From NCBI RefSeq assembly GCF_024793945.1, contig NZ_JANUSD010000002.1:124001-188000 (forward strand): a stretch of DNA of 64,000 bases, given 5' to 3'. The number at the start of each line of letters is the position of its first letter. The stretch's first letter is position 1. This document shows, in pieces, positions 17,101 through 24,849 of the stretch. The notes under the pieces were generated by a model. It was not told the origin of the DNA, ran no database searches, and saw nothing but the letters and a program-made list of their open reading frames with translations. The DNA is from Emticicia fluvialis. Lineage in GTDB: Bacteria > Bacteroidota > Bacteroidia > Cytophagales > Spirosomataceae. The translations under genes and the position numbers were made by a program.

Positions 17101-17556
17101 TTGCTGGGCTCGTTCGGCGCGTCGGCGCAGGGTAATATCACGAAACAGGCAGCGGAAAGCCGTAGGTACTCCGTTTTCAAACCTGCAGCTGATGTCGCCA
17201 AGCAGATACACACGTTTACCCTCTTTATTACGCATAACAGTCTGGTAATCTACCACCTGTCTTTCGGTTTTTATCTGCTGCAATGTAACCAGCATATCTT
17301 CGGCAAACTGCGGGTGAAGAATATCCTGAAGTGTAAGTTTTGAAAGCTCATCACTGGTATAGCCTAAAACTTCTCTTGAGGCCTTGTTGACAAAAAGGAA
17401 CCGCCCGTCCAGCGAAAGTAGCATAATAATCTCAGACGTATTATCAACTAAATCCTGTAGCTGGTCAATGGCATCACTGTGTTCAGCTTCTTCAAGTTTG
17501 CGTTTGAGCTTTTCAATCTCATACAACAAGTCGTCATTCGATTTTTCGGCCGTCAT
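14197..17556 (-). CDS. hybrid sensor histidine kinase (PAS-GAF-PAS-PAS-HisKA-HATPase-REC-Hpt)
   Basis: A 1119-residue sensor without membrane segments, so probably cytoplasmic. After a short coiled coil (1-28) come PAS 1 (about 30-150), GAF (about 160-315), PAS 2 (325-445), PAS 3 (455-580) and the HisKA dimerisation helix. The phosphorylated His is near residue 595 in MSHEIRTPMNG. The HATPase has its N, G1 and G2 boxes at about 690-800 (GLGLAISRELC). The receiver is at about 838-960 with Asp near 889 (FMDIQMPEMDG), and the C-terminal Hpt domain has His near 1062 in LHTLKGNSG. A complete phosphorelay can thus run inside one chain, ending at Hpt, which must pass phosphate to an external regulator. 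No partner is adjacent. Confidence 0.95.
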   Translation of the reverse strand: MTAEKSNDDLLYEIEKLKRKLEEAEHSDAIDQLQDLVDNTSEIIMLLSLDGRFLFVNKASREVLGYTSDELSKLTLQDILHPQFAEDMLVTLQQIKTERQVVDYQTVMRNKEGKRVYLLGDISCRFENGVPTAFRCLFRDITLRRRAERAQQLYYTIAQLNLNTLNLKDFLTQVHVELQKQIQANNFFVALFEPEDGTIYYPYVVDEYSDTSENFLRRKLGNGIIEYSMVQNKPLFLYKEDIERLSETERLTLYGSSKPEVMLCVPLKVDTKTTGVIGVQSYSDRNKFTIRDLELLEFVSGQVAVALVRKQKEEDLLRQTSRLNAVFDSSSHVIWTVNLKRQLSSFNKNYEELIRKNLGYPPEINSSTEKIGWRLIAPEDRPVLRERYNEAFKGKPQNFEMHWGHIDGGDDWYEFYLNPILSSSTGQIEEISGIAQNITEKKNSTIRLQKSEQKFRDTIESFIDIYYRTDLAGNISMISPSVLTHTGYSVEEVMGNKVDKFFENAIDSSKNIKGLLKSGSITNFEVVVKRKDGELRQFMLNIRMIKDAKGIPVEVEGVARDISELKHANEDLIVAKDEAERSLKVKERFLANMSHEIRTPMNGVIGMIDLMYETPLNPEQRDYVQTIKKSSETLLTILNDILDLSKIEAGKMDLHNAPLDIRELLERLVGLFRQRAIEKNNALTYHIAEDVPAYLIADQTRLLQIFSNLTSNALKFTENGSVTVSLSKVSSNGKIHILKGEIKDSGIGISEEDQKLLFGAFQQVDNSTKKSFGGTGLGLAISRELCRLMKGDMGVVSGEGKGSTFWFTIEVRSTSISPSVSDNDAGEIQLTNFFSQYSPKILLVDDNQVNRKVASEILNKSGCTVTTAESGAKAIEIFGDNPFFDLIFMDIQMPEMDGIETTHRMRDIYGSSLPKIVAMTAYSMQHDRERFLSEGMDDYVPKPIRAAILVQKVNELVRIEGRTEETAATARSGAAKEPITRTPTAKNNQPVIDVKGSAANTDFSVAAGIPMFDMEVVNQLKEMVGEEMLLTVFEDFEQEAQEQIRNTKEAYPDHVKTIQSELHTLKGNSGTIGLARIHEITKEIEVPSKTGDLTYFNERMAVLEDEFTRFKETYRQVLS

Positions 17557-17647
17557 CTTTCTCTTAATAGGTATATATTATGAGGTAAATCTACAAATAA
17601 AGATGAAGATTTTAAACCCTAATTTATGGCCCTGTTTTTGAAGCTCA

Positions 17648-18511
17648 TTATTCGCTAATTACCACCGCCAGTTTTGTATTGGCTTTGTTAACAGCCATGC
17701 GTGTAATTTTGCCAGACCCGGGCAGGTGAGCTGTATTTATTTCCTGCCACACCGAACCCGACCCGGGCTTAAAGGCAAAGAGTTTTTCGCCATCACTGGT
17801 AAGTATGTAGCCATTGGGTGTCCAGGTAATGTCTTCAGACTTGCCCATTGTAGCAACAATAGGGGATATTTCTCCGGTTGCAGGATTAAACTCCTTAATC
17901 AGCCATGTTTCTGCTGTTTTATCGATAAAGCTAAATGTATTGCCTCCCGGAATTTTGTGCAGCGAACGGCCAGGCTTTGAACCAAGAATTACGCTTTTTT
18001 TAGTATCAAGGTCATAGTAATGCAAATGGTTGGTGGTATCTGCCAGAACAAATAAAAGCAGATGCGTAGGGTCTGTCCAGGTATGATACCCGACTTTCAG
18101 ATGATTGATTAGAGTTACAGACTGCCCGCCATTTACCGGGTACTTACCCAAATCCTGATTCCCGTTGTCTCTCTGAATAATACATGAAATGAATCGCCCA
18201 TCAGGCGTGATGGTAGGAGAGTATTCGTGTTCTGTTGTGGTGGTTATCTGCCTGCTGAGGCCCTTTTTGTAATTGAAAGATTTAATATCGGTGCGCCCGC
18301 TATCGTTGGCAGATGCATAATAAACCAGCGGAAGGGTCGGGTGAAAAGACGGCTGGTTATCATACCCTTTGTGTAAGGTAATGTTAACAGGGTTAGATAA
18401 GCTAAAGCTATTATTTTTGTATTGGAGGTCAAAGAGGTAAATTTCTGAACCCGTCTGTGCCTGCAATGAAAAGTGAATCAAAAAGAACAGAAGCGAAAAA
18501 AGGTGTTTCAT
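17648..18511 (-). CDS. exported TolB-like beta-propeller protein
   Basis: A 287-residue protein with a signal peptide (about 1-18, ending LQAQ) followed by WD40/PD40-type repeats. The repeats include QPSFHPTLPLVYYAS, EYSPTITPDGRFIS and DITWTPNGYILTS, typical of TolB-family propellers that scan a structure for 'D/S-P-D-G' blades. It is shorter than TolB itself (about 430) and lacks the N-terminal TolB domain, so it is not TolB. It is probably periplasmic. The ligand or partner is unknown. It is a single gene on the minus strand after the ompA-like gene. Confidence 0.7.
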   Translation of the reverse strand: MKHLFSLLFFLIHFSLQAQTGSEIYLFDLQYKNNSFSLSNPVNITLHKGYDNQPSFHPTLPLVYYASANDSGRTDIKSFNYKKGLSRQITTTTEHEYSPTITPDGRFISCIIQRDNGNQDLGKYPVNGGQSVTLINHLKVGYHTWTDPTHLLLFVLADTTNHLHYYDLDTKKSVILGSKPGRSLHKIPGGNTFSFIDKTAETWLIKEFNPATGEISPIVATMGKSEDITWTPNGYILTSDGEKLFAFKPGSGSVWQEINTAHLPGSGKITRMAVNKANTKLAVVISE

Positions 18512-18561
18512 AAATTTTGGTTTATTTGCCCAATATAGCTAAAAACCTGATTCGTATAACA

Positions 18562-18595
18562 TAAAAAAACCGGAGTAACGATGGGCTACTCCGGT
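18562..18595 (-). terminator. terminator after the OmpA-family gene
   Basis: A 9-bp stem (18569-18577 with 18587-18595, ACCGGAGTA) is followed on the minus strand by a T-run (18562-18568). Confidence 0.82.
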
Positions 18596-18620
18596 CGGAT
18601 GTTTAAAGGAAGTAATTAAT

Positions 18621-19295
18621 TTATCTTCCGCCTGTATTATTAACTACACTTTCACGTATAGAATTGTCAGCCACAATTAAGAAATCAACCCTGCGGTTTT
18701 TGTTTCTACCTGCCAGATATTTGTTTGAGCGAACCGGTACCTTTTCGCCAAAGCCATCAACCAGTAATCTGTTTTCTTCTACCCCTGCCGAACGCAGATA
18801 GTTAGCAACCTGAACCGCTCTTTTTCTTGAAAGTTTTTCGTTATATGCGTTTTTACCTGTGGCATCGGCATGGCCACCTACCAAAACAAATGTATTTGGC
18901 ATTTGTTTTAATGAATAGGCAATTCTGAGAAGGTCTTGTTTGGCGTTCTCGTTTATCATATAAGAGTCAACTTTAAAGATGTTTCCTTTGGTCATGGTAA
19001 CCAGCAGACCTTCGTCGTATGCTTCAACCGAGGCTATGCCCATCAGGTTTTCGTTCATGGCAGGCACATAGTCTGCCATAATTCTTTTGAGTTCATCGCC
19101 ATTGGCGCCGCCCATCGAAACCGTAGTGATGGTGGCTTTCTCGGCGTTGGCAGGTGGCATATTAGCTACCTTATTGTTGTCTTTTGAACTTGATTTTGTA
19201 ACTGAGTTGCTTGATTTACAACTCATATTAGTATAGCCTACAAGCAACAGAGCAGAAGCTAAAACTATTGATTTTGAAATAAGATTGCGTTTCAT
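18621..19295 (-). CDS. OmpA-family peptidoglycan-binding outer-membrane protein
   Basis: A 224-residue exported protein. The N-terminal hydrophobic stretch ends in a Cys (TNMSC at about 26) that may be lipidated, although the lipobox is weak. A Ser/Lys-rich linker follows. The C-terminal domain (about 110-214) is OmpA-like, with HADATGKNAYNEKLSRKRA, the GFGEKVPV turn and NKNRRVDFLI. That domain binds the diaminopimelate peptide of peptidoglycan and tethers the outer membrane. The protein is similar in build to Pal or to stand-alone OmpA-domain lipoproteins. Confidence 0.88.
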   Translation of the reverse strand: MKRNLISKSIVLASALLLVGYTNMSCKSSNSVTKSSSKDNNKVANMPPANAEKATITTVSMGGANGDELKRIMADYVPAMNENLMGIASVEAYDEGLLVTMTKGNIFKVDSYMINENAKQDLLRIAYSLKQMPNTFVLVGGHADATGKNAYNEKLSRKRAVQVANYLRSAGVEENRLLVDGFGEKVPVRSNKYLAGRNKNRRVDFLIVADNSIRESVVNNTGGR

Positions 19296-19447
19296 GAGTT
19301 TTGGTATTTTTTAGTGTAATACAATAAAAAACTGTACCTGAGCAGCCAGAATAGCTTAATTGGGGTTAATGGAGCAAATCTTTATACAAAATGTGGAAGA
19401 TGTTCAACAAAATCAGAGCCTTTCAACACTTTCTGCTTAGAAAGAAC

Positions 19448-19455
19448 TAATTTTG
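19448..19455 (+). promoter_or_regulatory. -7 box TAATTTTG immediately before rsmA
   Basis: This is a perfect TAnnTTTG octamer, but it ends only 3 bases before the rsmA ATG at 19459. If it works, transcription would start at or next to the start codon, which implies a leaderless mRNA. Confidence 0.4.
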
Positions 19456-19458
19456 AGC

Positions 19459-20238
19459 ATGCAAAAAGTTAAGCCTAAAAAACATCTCGGACAGCACTTT
19501 CTGAAAGACCTGAATGCCGCCGAAAGAATAGTAAATTTGTTAGCGCTCCATAAAGGATATACGAAGGTGCTTGAAATTGGCCCGGGTATGGGCGTGCTAA
19601 CCCAGTTTTTGCTGAAGAAGACAGAATACCAGACATCGGTAGTTGAAATTGATAGAGAGTCGGTTGAATACCTGAAAACGAACTATCCGGAACTGAGTGA
19701 CAGGATTTTCTCTGAAGATTTTCTAAGAATGAACCTGTCTGAATTAAAAGGGTTTGAGGGTTCTGAAACTTTTGGTATCATCGGCAATTTCCCCTACAAT
19801 ATTTCTTCGCAGATTTTCTTCAAGGTTCTTGAACATACAGATACTGTGGCAGAGGTTGTTTGTATGCTGCAAAAAGAGGTAGCTAAAAGGATTGCCTCAC
19901 CACCGGGCAATAAAGATTATGGTATTCTTAGCGTGCTTTTGCAGGCTTATTATGATATTAAGTATGAATTTACAGTTTTGCCCGGGGCCTTTAACCCTCC
20001 GCCTAAAGTAGATTCGGGTGTAATTAGTCTGAAAAGAAATGCAGTTGGTAAACTGGATTGCGACGAGCGAAAGTTTTTTCAGGTGGTAAAAGCCGGATTT
20101 AACCAGAGAAGAAAAACGCTTCGTAATGCTTTAAAGCCTATTGGCCTGAATTTTGAACATGAGCTGTTGAATAAACGCGCCGAACAATTGGGCGTTGCCG
20201 AATTTATACTGTTGACAAAGGCCTTTACTGAAAACTAA
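19459..20238 (+). CDS. rsmA: 16S rRNA (A1518/A1519-N6)-dimethyltransferase
   Basis: KsgA/RsmA, 259 residues, which dimethylates two adenines in the helix 45 loop of 16S rRNA late in 30S assembly. The start is ATG at 19459 (MQKVKPKKHLGQHFL); a TTG two codons upstream is less likely. The SAM-binding motif I is LEIGPGMGVLTQ at about 46-57. The catalytic NFPYNISSQ is at about 112-120, and the N-terminal KKHLGQHFLKD matches all members. The C-terminal helical domain with NQRRKTLRNAL is intact. It is the first gene of the rsmA-mgtE-dtd operon; the next gene follows after 10 bp. Confidence 0.96.
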   Translation: MQKVKPKKHLGQHFLKDLNAAERIVNLLALHKGYTKVLEIGPGMGVLTQFLLKKTEYQTSVVEIDRESVEYLKTNYPELSDRIFSEDFLRMNLSELKGFEGSETFGIIGNFPYNISSQIFFKVLEHTDTVAEVVCMLQKEVAKRIASPPGNKDYGILSVLLQAYYDIKYEFTVLPGAFNPPPKVDSGVISLKRNAVGKLDCDERKFFQVVKAGFNQRRKTLRNALKPIGLNFEHELLNKRAEQLGVAEFILLTKAFTEN

Positions 20239-20248
20239 CTGAGTAGAT

Positions 20249-21604
20249 ATGAGTACTTTTGAGCTAACCAGAGAGTACGTTGAAAAGCTGGAGACGGCCA
20301 TTGAGCAGAAAGATCATAAACTGCTGAAAGCCGAAATGGAAGAGCTGTATCCGGCGGATATAGCCGGTATTTTGCTTGAACTGGACGGCGAACAGGGGCA
20401 TTATCTGCTTACATTGGTTGATATTGAAACAGGGGCCGAAATACTGGCACACATTGAGCCGGATACACGCAAGAGTTTTATAAAAGAGCGGTTTACGGTA
20501 GAAGAAATTGCCAAGTATGTAGATTTGCTGGATTCGGATGATGCTGCTGATTTGCTGAACGAGCAGTCAATAGAGGTAAGGGAGAAGGTAATTGCGATGC
20601 TTGATGACCGCGAGCAGGCCAGGTTCATTATTGACCTGATGTATTACCCCAAAGATATTGCCGGAGGCTTGATGCAGAAAGAGTTGGTAAAGGTTAATTC
20701 GAGCTGGACAGTGAGCGAGTGCGTGGAGGAAATCAGGAGACAGGCGGAGGATGTTGAGAAAGTATTTGCCATTTATGTAGTTGATGACGAGCAGAAATTG
20801 CAAGGAATTGTTTCTCTGAAACAAATTGTGCTGGCCCGTAAAAACACCAGAATAGAGAATATTCTGGATGATGATATTGTCTTTGTTGAAACTACAGCCA
20901 AAGCCGAAGAAGTAGCCGACCTGATGCAGAAATATGACCTGGAGGCTATTCCGGTAGTGAACACCCTGGGGAGATTGCTGGGGAGAATCACCATCGATGA
21001 CGTAGTTGACTTTATTACCGATAAAGCCGAAGAAGATATTCAGGTAATGGCGGGTATTACCGGCGAAGCAGAGGAGGACGACAGCGTATGGCAACTGGCC
21101 AAGGCGCGTTTACCCTGGTTGGTAGTAGGAGTAGCGGGTAGCTTACTGGCTGCCACAGTTATTAAAGGCTTTGAGGCTGAGTTTCAGAAAGTAGCCGCTC
21201 TGGCTGCGTTCATACCCATTATGGGGTCAACGGGGGGCAATGTAGGTATACAGACATCGTCTCTTATTGTGCAGAGTCTGGCAGAAAAAACGGGTATTGT
21301 TACAAGTTTATGGCAGCGGCTTTTCAAGATTATTCTGGTAGCTTTGGTGAACGGGCTGATTATCGGGGCATTGGCAGGCACCTATATTTATGTTATTGGT
21401 GAGGCAGAGCTTTTTCTGGTAGTTTGTTTTTCTTTGCTGGCAGTGGTTGTGCTGGCGTCGTTTATGGGTACGGTAACCCCCCTCTTATTGAACAGGCTCG
21501 GCATAAACCCCGCAATAGCCTCCGGGCCATTTATTACTACCGCCAACGACATCATCGGTATAGGTACTTATCTATTAATTGCGCATTTATTGCTCCGAAT
21601 TTAA
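20249..21604 (+). CDS. mgtE: magnesium transporter MgtE
   Basis: An inner-membrane Mg2+ channel/transporter of 451 residues. The N-terminal superhelical domain spans about 10-130 (repeats DSDDAADLLNE and DLMYYPKDIAGGLM), followed by two CBS domains at about 140-260. Five membrane helices at about 280-450 include the pore motif FIPIMGSTGGNVGIQTSS and FITTANDIIGIGTYL. In characterised MgtE the N and CBS domains close the pore when cytoplasmic Mg2+ is high. It lies 10 bp after rsmA and 6 bp before dtd in one operon; such packing is common in Bacteroidota and need not mean a shared function. Confidence 0.96.
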   Translation: MSTFELTREYVEKLETAIEQKDHKLLKAEMEELYPADIAGILLELDGEQGHYLLTLVDIETGAEILAHIEPDTRKSFIKERFTVEEIAKYVDLLDSDDAADLLNEQSIEVREKVIAMLDDREQARFIIDLMYYPKDIAGGLMQKELVKVNSSWTVSECVEEIRRQAEDVEKVFAIYVVDDEQKLQGIVSLKQIVLARKNTRIENILDDDIVFVETTAKAEEVADLMQKYDLEAIPVVNTLGRLLGRITIDDVVDFITDKAEEDIQVMAGITGEAEEDDSVWQLAKARLPWLVVGVAGSLLAATVIKGFEAEFQKVAALAAFIPIMGSTGGNVGIQTSSLIVQSLAEKTGIVTSLWQRLFKIILVALVNGLIIGALAGTYIYVIGEAELFLVVCFSLLAVVVLASFMGTVTPLLLNRLGINPAIASGPFITTANDIIGIGTYLLIAHLLLRI

Positions 21605-21610
21605 CAAATC

Positions 21611-22063
21611 ATGATTGCTGTTATTCAAAGGGTAACTCAGGCTTCTGTATCCATTGACCATGCCGTAAAAGGGCAAATCGGTTTAGGTTTTTTGGTTCTG
21701 CTTGGTATTACACATACCGATACAGAGGAGGATATTGATTGGCTTTCAAAAAAAATTACAGGCTTACGGGTGTTTGGCGACGAAGAAGGAAAGATGAATC
21801 TGGATATAACCGCCGTTAATGGAGATATACTGTTAATCAGCCAGTTTACTTTACATGCCAGTACTAAGAAGGGTAACAGACCCTCGTTCATTGAAGCCGC
21901 TCGGCCAGAGGTAGCCATACCGCTTTATGAAAAAATGATTGCCCGGTTGACTACTGGTTTAGGTAAGCCCATAGAAACCGGACAGTTTGGAGCAGATATG
22001 AAAGTGTCTCTACTGAACGATGGCCCCGTAACCATAATAATTGATTCGAAGAATAAGATTTAG
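21611..22063 (+). CDS. dtd: D-aminoacyl-tRNA deacylase
   Basis: A small homodimeric proofreading enzyme (150 residues) that cleaves D-amino acids, and also glycine on tRNA-Ala, from mischarged tRNA. All family signatures are present: MIAVIQRVTQASV at the N-terminus, the catalytic SQFTLHA motif at about 78-84, and the cross-subunit NDGPVTI motif at about 136-142. Length is typical (145-155). It is the last gene of the rsmA-mgtE-dtd operon, starting 6 bp after mgtE, and is followed by a hairpin. Confidence 0.96.
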   Translation: MIAVIQRVTQASVSIDHAVKGQIGLGFLVLLGITHTDTEEDIDWLSKKITGLRVFGDEEGKMNLDITAVNGDILLISQFTLHASTKKGNRPSFIEAARPEVAIPLYEKMIARLTTGLGKPIETGQFGADMKVSLLNDGPVTIIIDSKNKI

Positions 22064-22101
22064 CAGAAGAGAGCAACTGGTTTTTCAGGCGCTCTCTTCT
22101 G
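22064..22101. terminator. hairpin between dtd and the convergent aldehyde dehydrogenase gene
   Basis: A perfect 11-bp stem (22064-22074 with 22091-22101, CAGAAGAGAGC) has a 16-nt loop. It lacks a strong T-run on either strand, but its position between convergent stops supports termination. Confidence 0.6.
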
Positions 22102-22113
22102 TTAAAAAAGGCA

Positions 22114-23478
22114 TTAACCTCTCAAATGCCATGCCTTGGGTTTTACAAATGCCCTGATACCCGCATGCGAAAGCGTAGCGCCAAAACCAGAGTTTTTTCG
22201 TCCGCTCCACGGAAGAGGCGCCGAGACACGGTCGCAGCAATTCCAGTAGCTGGTTCCTGCATTAATTTGTTGCAATATTTTCTCAGCACGTTTTATGTCT
22301 GCAGTATAAACCGCAGCAGTTAAACCATATTCAGTGTCCTGCATCAGTTTAGTGGCTTCTGCATCGTCTTTCACTTTCATTATACCAATAATTGGCCCGA
22401 ACGACTCATCCTTCATCACAGCCATTTGGTGTGTAACACCAGTTAAAACAGTTGGCTCAAAGAAATACCCCTTACCTGTTACGCTTTTGCCACCAGTTAG
22501 CAGATTGGCACCTTTTTCGGTGGCATCCTTCACCTGATTCGCCAGAAAGCCTAGCTGAGACTGGCGGCTTAACGCGCCAATATATACGCCTTCTTCATCA
22601 GGCTGCCCAATTTTGTAAGACTGCACTTCTTTTACAAAGGCATCAACGTACTGGTCGTATACTTTTTCATGTACGTAAATTCGCTCTACTGCACAACAAC
22701 TCTGGCCGTTGTTATAAAAAGCGCCATCAGCAGTACCTGCCGCTACCGATGCAATGTCTGCCACATCTTCGGCCACATATAGGGGGTCTTTGCCGCCCAA
22801 TTCCAGCTGGCACGGCACCATTTTGTTGGCCACTTTTTCGTAAATATATAGGCCGGTTTTGTAAGAGCCTGTAAAGAAATAACCGTCCAGAGGCATATCA
22901 AGTAATTGTTCACCTACTTCTCTGGCACCAATAGCCACCTGAAACACATCATCGGGTACACCTGCTTTTTTCAGGTACTTCTCAATGTTTAGTCCCGTCA
23001 ATGTCGAAAACTCAGATGGTTTATAGAAAACGGCATTGCCCCCGATAAGCGCCGGAATAAACACATTTACCCCAACCAGAAAAGGGTAGTTCCAGGCAGA
23101 TATATTACAAATAACCCCCAGTGGTTCATAAGAAATCTTTTCTGTTAACCCTTCCTGACGTGTAACCGTTTCGTCTTTCAGATACTTCTGCGAGTTATCT
23201 ACAAAGTATTTAATTCTGGCTCTGGCTCCGTTTACTTCGTTGCGCGCCTGCTGCAGAGGTTTGCCCATTTCAGCCGTTAAAGTAGCGGCAAGCGCCTCAA
23301 TGTTTTCTGCCAGTAAATCCGAAAACCTGGCGATTATTCCGATACGCTTTTTTAGTGAAACTTTTGCCCAGGATTTTTGTCCTTTTTGAAGCGTTTTTAA
23401 TTTACTATGAAGACTCTCGGGGGAGTCTTCCACAAGGGTTGTAATAATTTCTTCGGTGGCCGGATTGACAATCTGCAT
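22114..23478 (-). CDS. NAD(P)+-dependent aldehyde dehydrogenase
   Basis: A cytoplasmic ALDH-superfamily enzyme of 454 residues that oxidises an aldehyde to the acid. The start at 23478 (MQIVNPATEEII) matches family N-termini, and the upstream in-frame extension was rejected. The catalytic Cys is in NNGQSCCAVERIYV at about 257-262, the general-base Glu is in LELGGKDPLYV at about 224-234, and the NAD-binding ISAWNYPFLVG region is at about 122-132. Members with this pattern include succinate-semialdehyde dehydrogenases and lactaldehyde-type enzymes, so the substrate is open. It is monocistronic, with two tandem -7 boxes upstream. Confidence 0.92.
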   Translation of the reverse strand: MQIVNPATEEIITTLVEDSPESLHSKLKTLQKGQKSWAKVSLKKRIGIIARFSDLLAENIEALAATLTAEMGKPLQQARNEVNGARARIKYFVDNSQKYLKDETVTRQEGLTEKISYEPLGVICNISAWNYPFLVGVNVFIPALIGGNAVFYKPSEFSTLTGLNIEKYLKKAGVPDDVFQVAIGAREVGEQLLDMPLDGYFFTGSYKTGLYIYEKVANKMVPCQLELGGKDPLYVAEDVADIASVAAGTADGAFYNNGQSCCAVERIYVHEKVYDQYVDAFVKEVQSYKIGQPDEEGVYIGALSRQSQLGFLANQVKDATEKGANLLTGGKSVTGKGYFFEPTVLTGVTHQMAVMKDESFGPIIGIMKVKDDAEATKLMQDTEYGLTAAVYTADIKRAEKILQQINAGTSYWNCCDRVSAPLPWSGRKNSGFGATLSHAGIRAFVKPKAWHLRG

Positions 23479-23529
23479 GAGTATATAACGAATAAAAAAA
23501 CCTTTTTCTGTAATAATTAATTGCTGAAG

Positions 23530-23545
23530 CAAAACTACAAAATTA
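23530..23545 (-). promoter_or_regulatory. two adjacent minus-strand -7 boxes for the aldehyde dehydrogenase gene
   Basis: On the minus strand TAATTTTG (23538-23545) and TAGTTTTG (23530-23537) lie end to end, giving leaders of about 45-55 nt. Either could serve; no -33 element was clear. Confidence 0.4.
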
Positions 23546-23579
23546 TACAGAAAAAGATAGTATTCGGGCTACTAACAGC

Positions 23580-23620
23580 AAAGCGTAAATAAATGTTATT
23601 GACAACATTATTTACGCTTT
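23580..23620 (-). terminator. imperfect hairpin after the azoreductase gene
   Basis: The arms 23580-23597 and 23604-23620 pair with one bulged base around a 6-nt loop. The hairpin lies 64 bp beyond the azoreductase stop on the minus strand; its T-run is short. Confidence 0.5.
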
Positions 23621-23684
23621 TAGTCAATAACTTGGCTGACATCAAACTTTCAGGTAACCAACAATAATAAATGCTTTACAAAAA

Positions 23685-24290
23685 TCAGTCAATTGCAATG
23701 CTTTCTACTCCTTTTTCAAAAGCTGTTTCTTTTATACCATCAAATCTCAGGCCTTCAACTCTTACAAAGGTAACATCTGTAATCCCCAGAAGGCCCAATA
23801 AGAATTTCAGATACGGACTCACATAATCAAACGATTTAAATTCACCTTCAGAATAAACACCGCTTGAAGAAATGGCAATATAGGCCTTTTTGTTCTTCAA
23901 AAAGCCTTCCGGTCTGCCTTCTTCGTTATATCTGAAAGTAATTCCGGGTCTTACGATGTGGTCTAAATAAGCCTTCAACGTAGAAGGAATGGCAAAGTTA
24001 TAGAAAGGGGCACCAATGACGTAAATATCGGCTTCCTGCATTTCAGCAATGGCTTCGTTAGATATTTTAATAGCATTTGCCTGGTCAGCAGAATGGTTTT
24101 CGGCAGGGGTAAACCATGCACCGATTTGTAGCTGATCAAGATGTGGAAATGCCTTGGTTGTCAGGTTTCTTTCCTTTACACTAATGTTAGTATACTTGTC
24201 TTTAATCTTGTCAATAATAGCGTTGCTGAGTTTTTTACTAATCGATGCTTCGCCTTGCGGGCTTGATATAATGTGAAGTACTTTTTTCAT
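23685..24290 (-). CDS. azoR: FMN-dependent NADH-azoreductase
   Basis: A flavodoxin-fold quinone/azo reductase of 201 residues (E. coli AzoR has 201). The FMN phosphate-binding loop is SSPQGEASISKKLS at about 9-22. The GAPFYNFAIPSTLKAYLDHIVRPG segment at about 93-116 and SSGVYSEGE at about 141-149 are both characteristic. It carries out two-electron reduction of quinones and azo compounds with NADH, usually as protection against electrophiles. The gene is divergent from an HxlR regulator across about 120 bp that contain two opposed -7 boxes and a 22-bp perfect palindrome, so the regulator very probably controls it. Confidence 0.93.
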   Translation of the reverse strand: MKKVLHIISSPQGEASISKKLSNAIIDKIKDKYTNISVKERNLTTKAFPHLDQLQIGAWFTPAENHSADQANAIKISNEAIAEMQEADIYVIGAPFYNFAIPSTLKAYLDHIVRPGITFRYNEEGRPEGFLKNKKAYIAISSSGVYSEGEFKSFDYVSPYLKFLLGLLGITDVTFVRVEGLRFDGIKETAFEKGVESIAID

Positions 24291-24329
24291 GATTTTCTTT
24301 TTTGATGTTTAAGATTTTTTTTGATGTCG

Positions 24330-24392
24330 CAAACTTATGTATATTTGCTAATAAAAAGTTAGTAGTAAATAAAAGGTTAGTACTAACCTTTT
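24330..24392. promoter_or_regulatory. overlapping divergent promoters and 22-bp palindromic operator (azoR / HxlR)
   Basis: The minus-strand box TAAGTTTG (24330-24337) serves azoR, and the plus-strand TATATTTG (24340-24347) serves the HxlR gene. A perfect palindrome with 11-bp arms (AAAAGGTTAGT and its complement, 24371-24392) follows, just downstream of the HxlR start of transcription and near -50 of azoR. A weaker copy (AAAAAGTTAGTAGT) precedes it at 24353-24366. A dimer bound here would repress the regulator itself and could reach the azoR promoter. Confidence 0.75.
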
Positions 24393-24411
24393 GTTTACTA
24401 CGTCAAGCAAA

Positions 24412-24783
24412 ATGGGGGAATCATCAGACAGAAGACCGGTTTTTACCGAAGTACAATGCAACAAGCATTTGTCGGCAACAGAAGATGCTTTGTATGTAAT
24501 TGGCGGTAAATGGACCTTACGCGTAATGATTGCTATACTAAGCGGACAAACGCGTTTCAATGAATTGCAACGCACCTTAAATGGTATATCAGCAAGGGTG
24601 CTTTCAGGCGAGCTGAAAGATTTGGAAATAAACGGCTTAGTTAAAAGAGTAGTTCATGCTGGCCAAAAACCCGTGGTGGTAGAGTATGTGTCTACAGAGT
24701 ATAGCGCAACACTAAAAGGCATTATTGCCTGTTTGGCAGATTGGGGTACACAACACAAAAAGAAGATTACTTCTGAAAAGTAA
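24412..24783 (+). CDS. HxlR-family transcriptional regulator
   Basis: A 123-residue winged-helix regulator, starting at the ATG at 24412; an in-frame TTG at 24391 lies inside the operator and is unlikely. The family pattern is clear: Cys in TEVQCNKHLSATEDAL, then GGKWTLRVMIAIL, RFNELQRTLNGISARVLSGELKDLE as the helix-turn-helix, and the wing ending VEYVSTEYSATLKGII. The N-terminal Cys is the likely redox sensor, as in characterised quinone- and diamide-sensing members. It is adjacent to azoR and its palindromic operator, which fits a quinone-stress switch. Confidence 0.9.
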   Translation: MGESSDRRPVFTEVQCNKHLSATEDALYVIGGKWTLRVMIAILSGQTRFNELQRTLNGISARVLSGELKDLEINGLVKRVVHAGQKPVVVEYVSTEYSATLKGIIACLADWGTQHKKKITSEK

Positions 24784-24849
24784 TGTTTTATAGCAGCAAA
24801 TCGGTACCAATGGGTTTTGATACCGATTTATGAGTGGAGTTTCTCTTCT

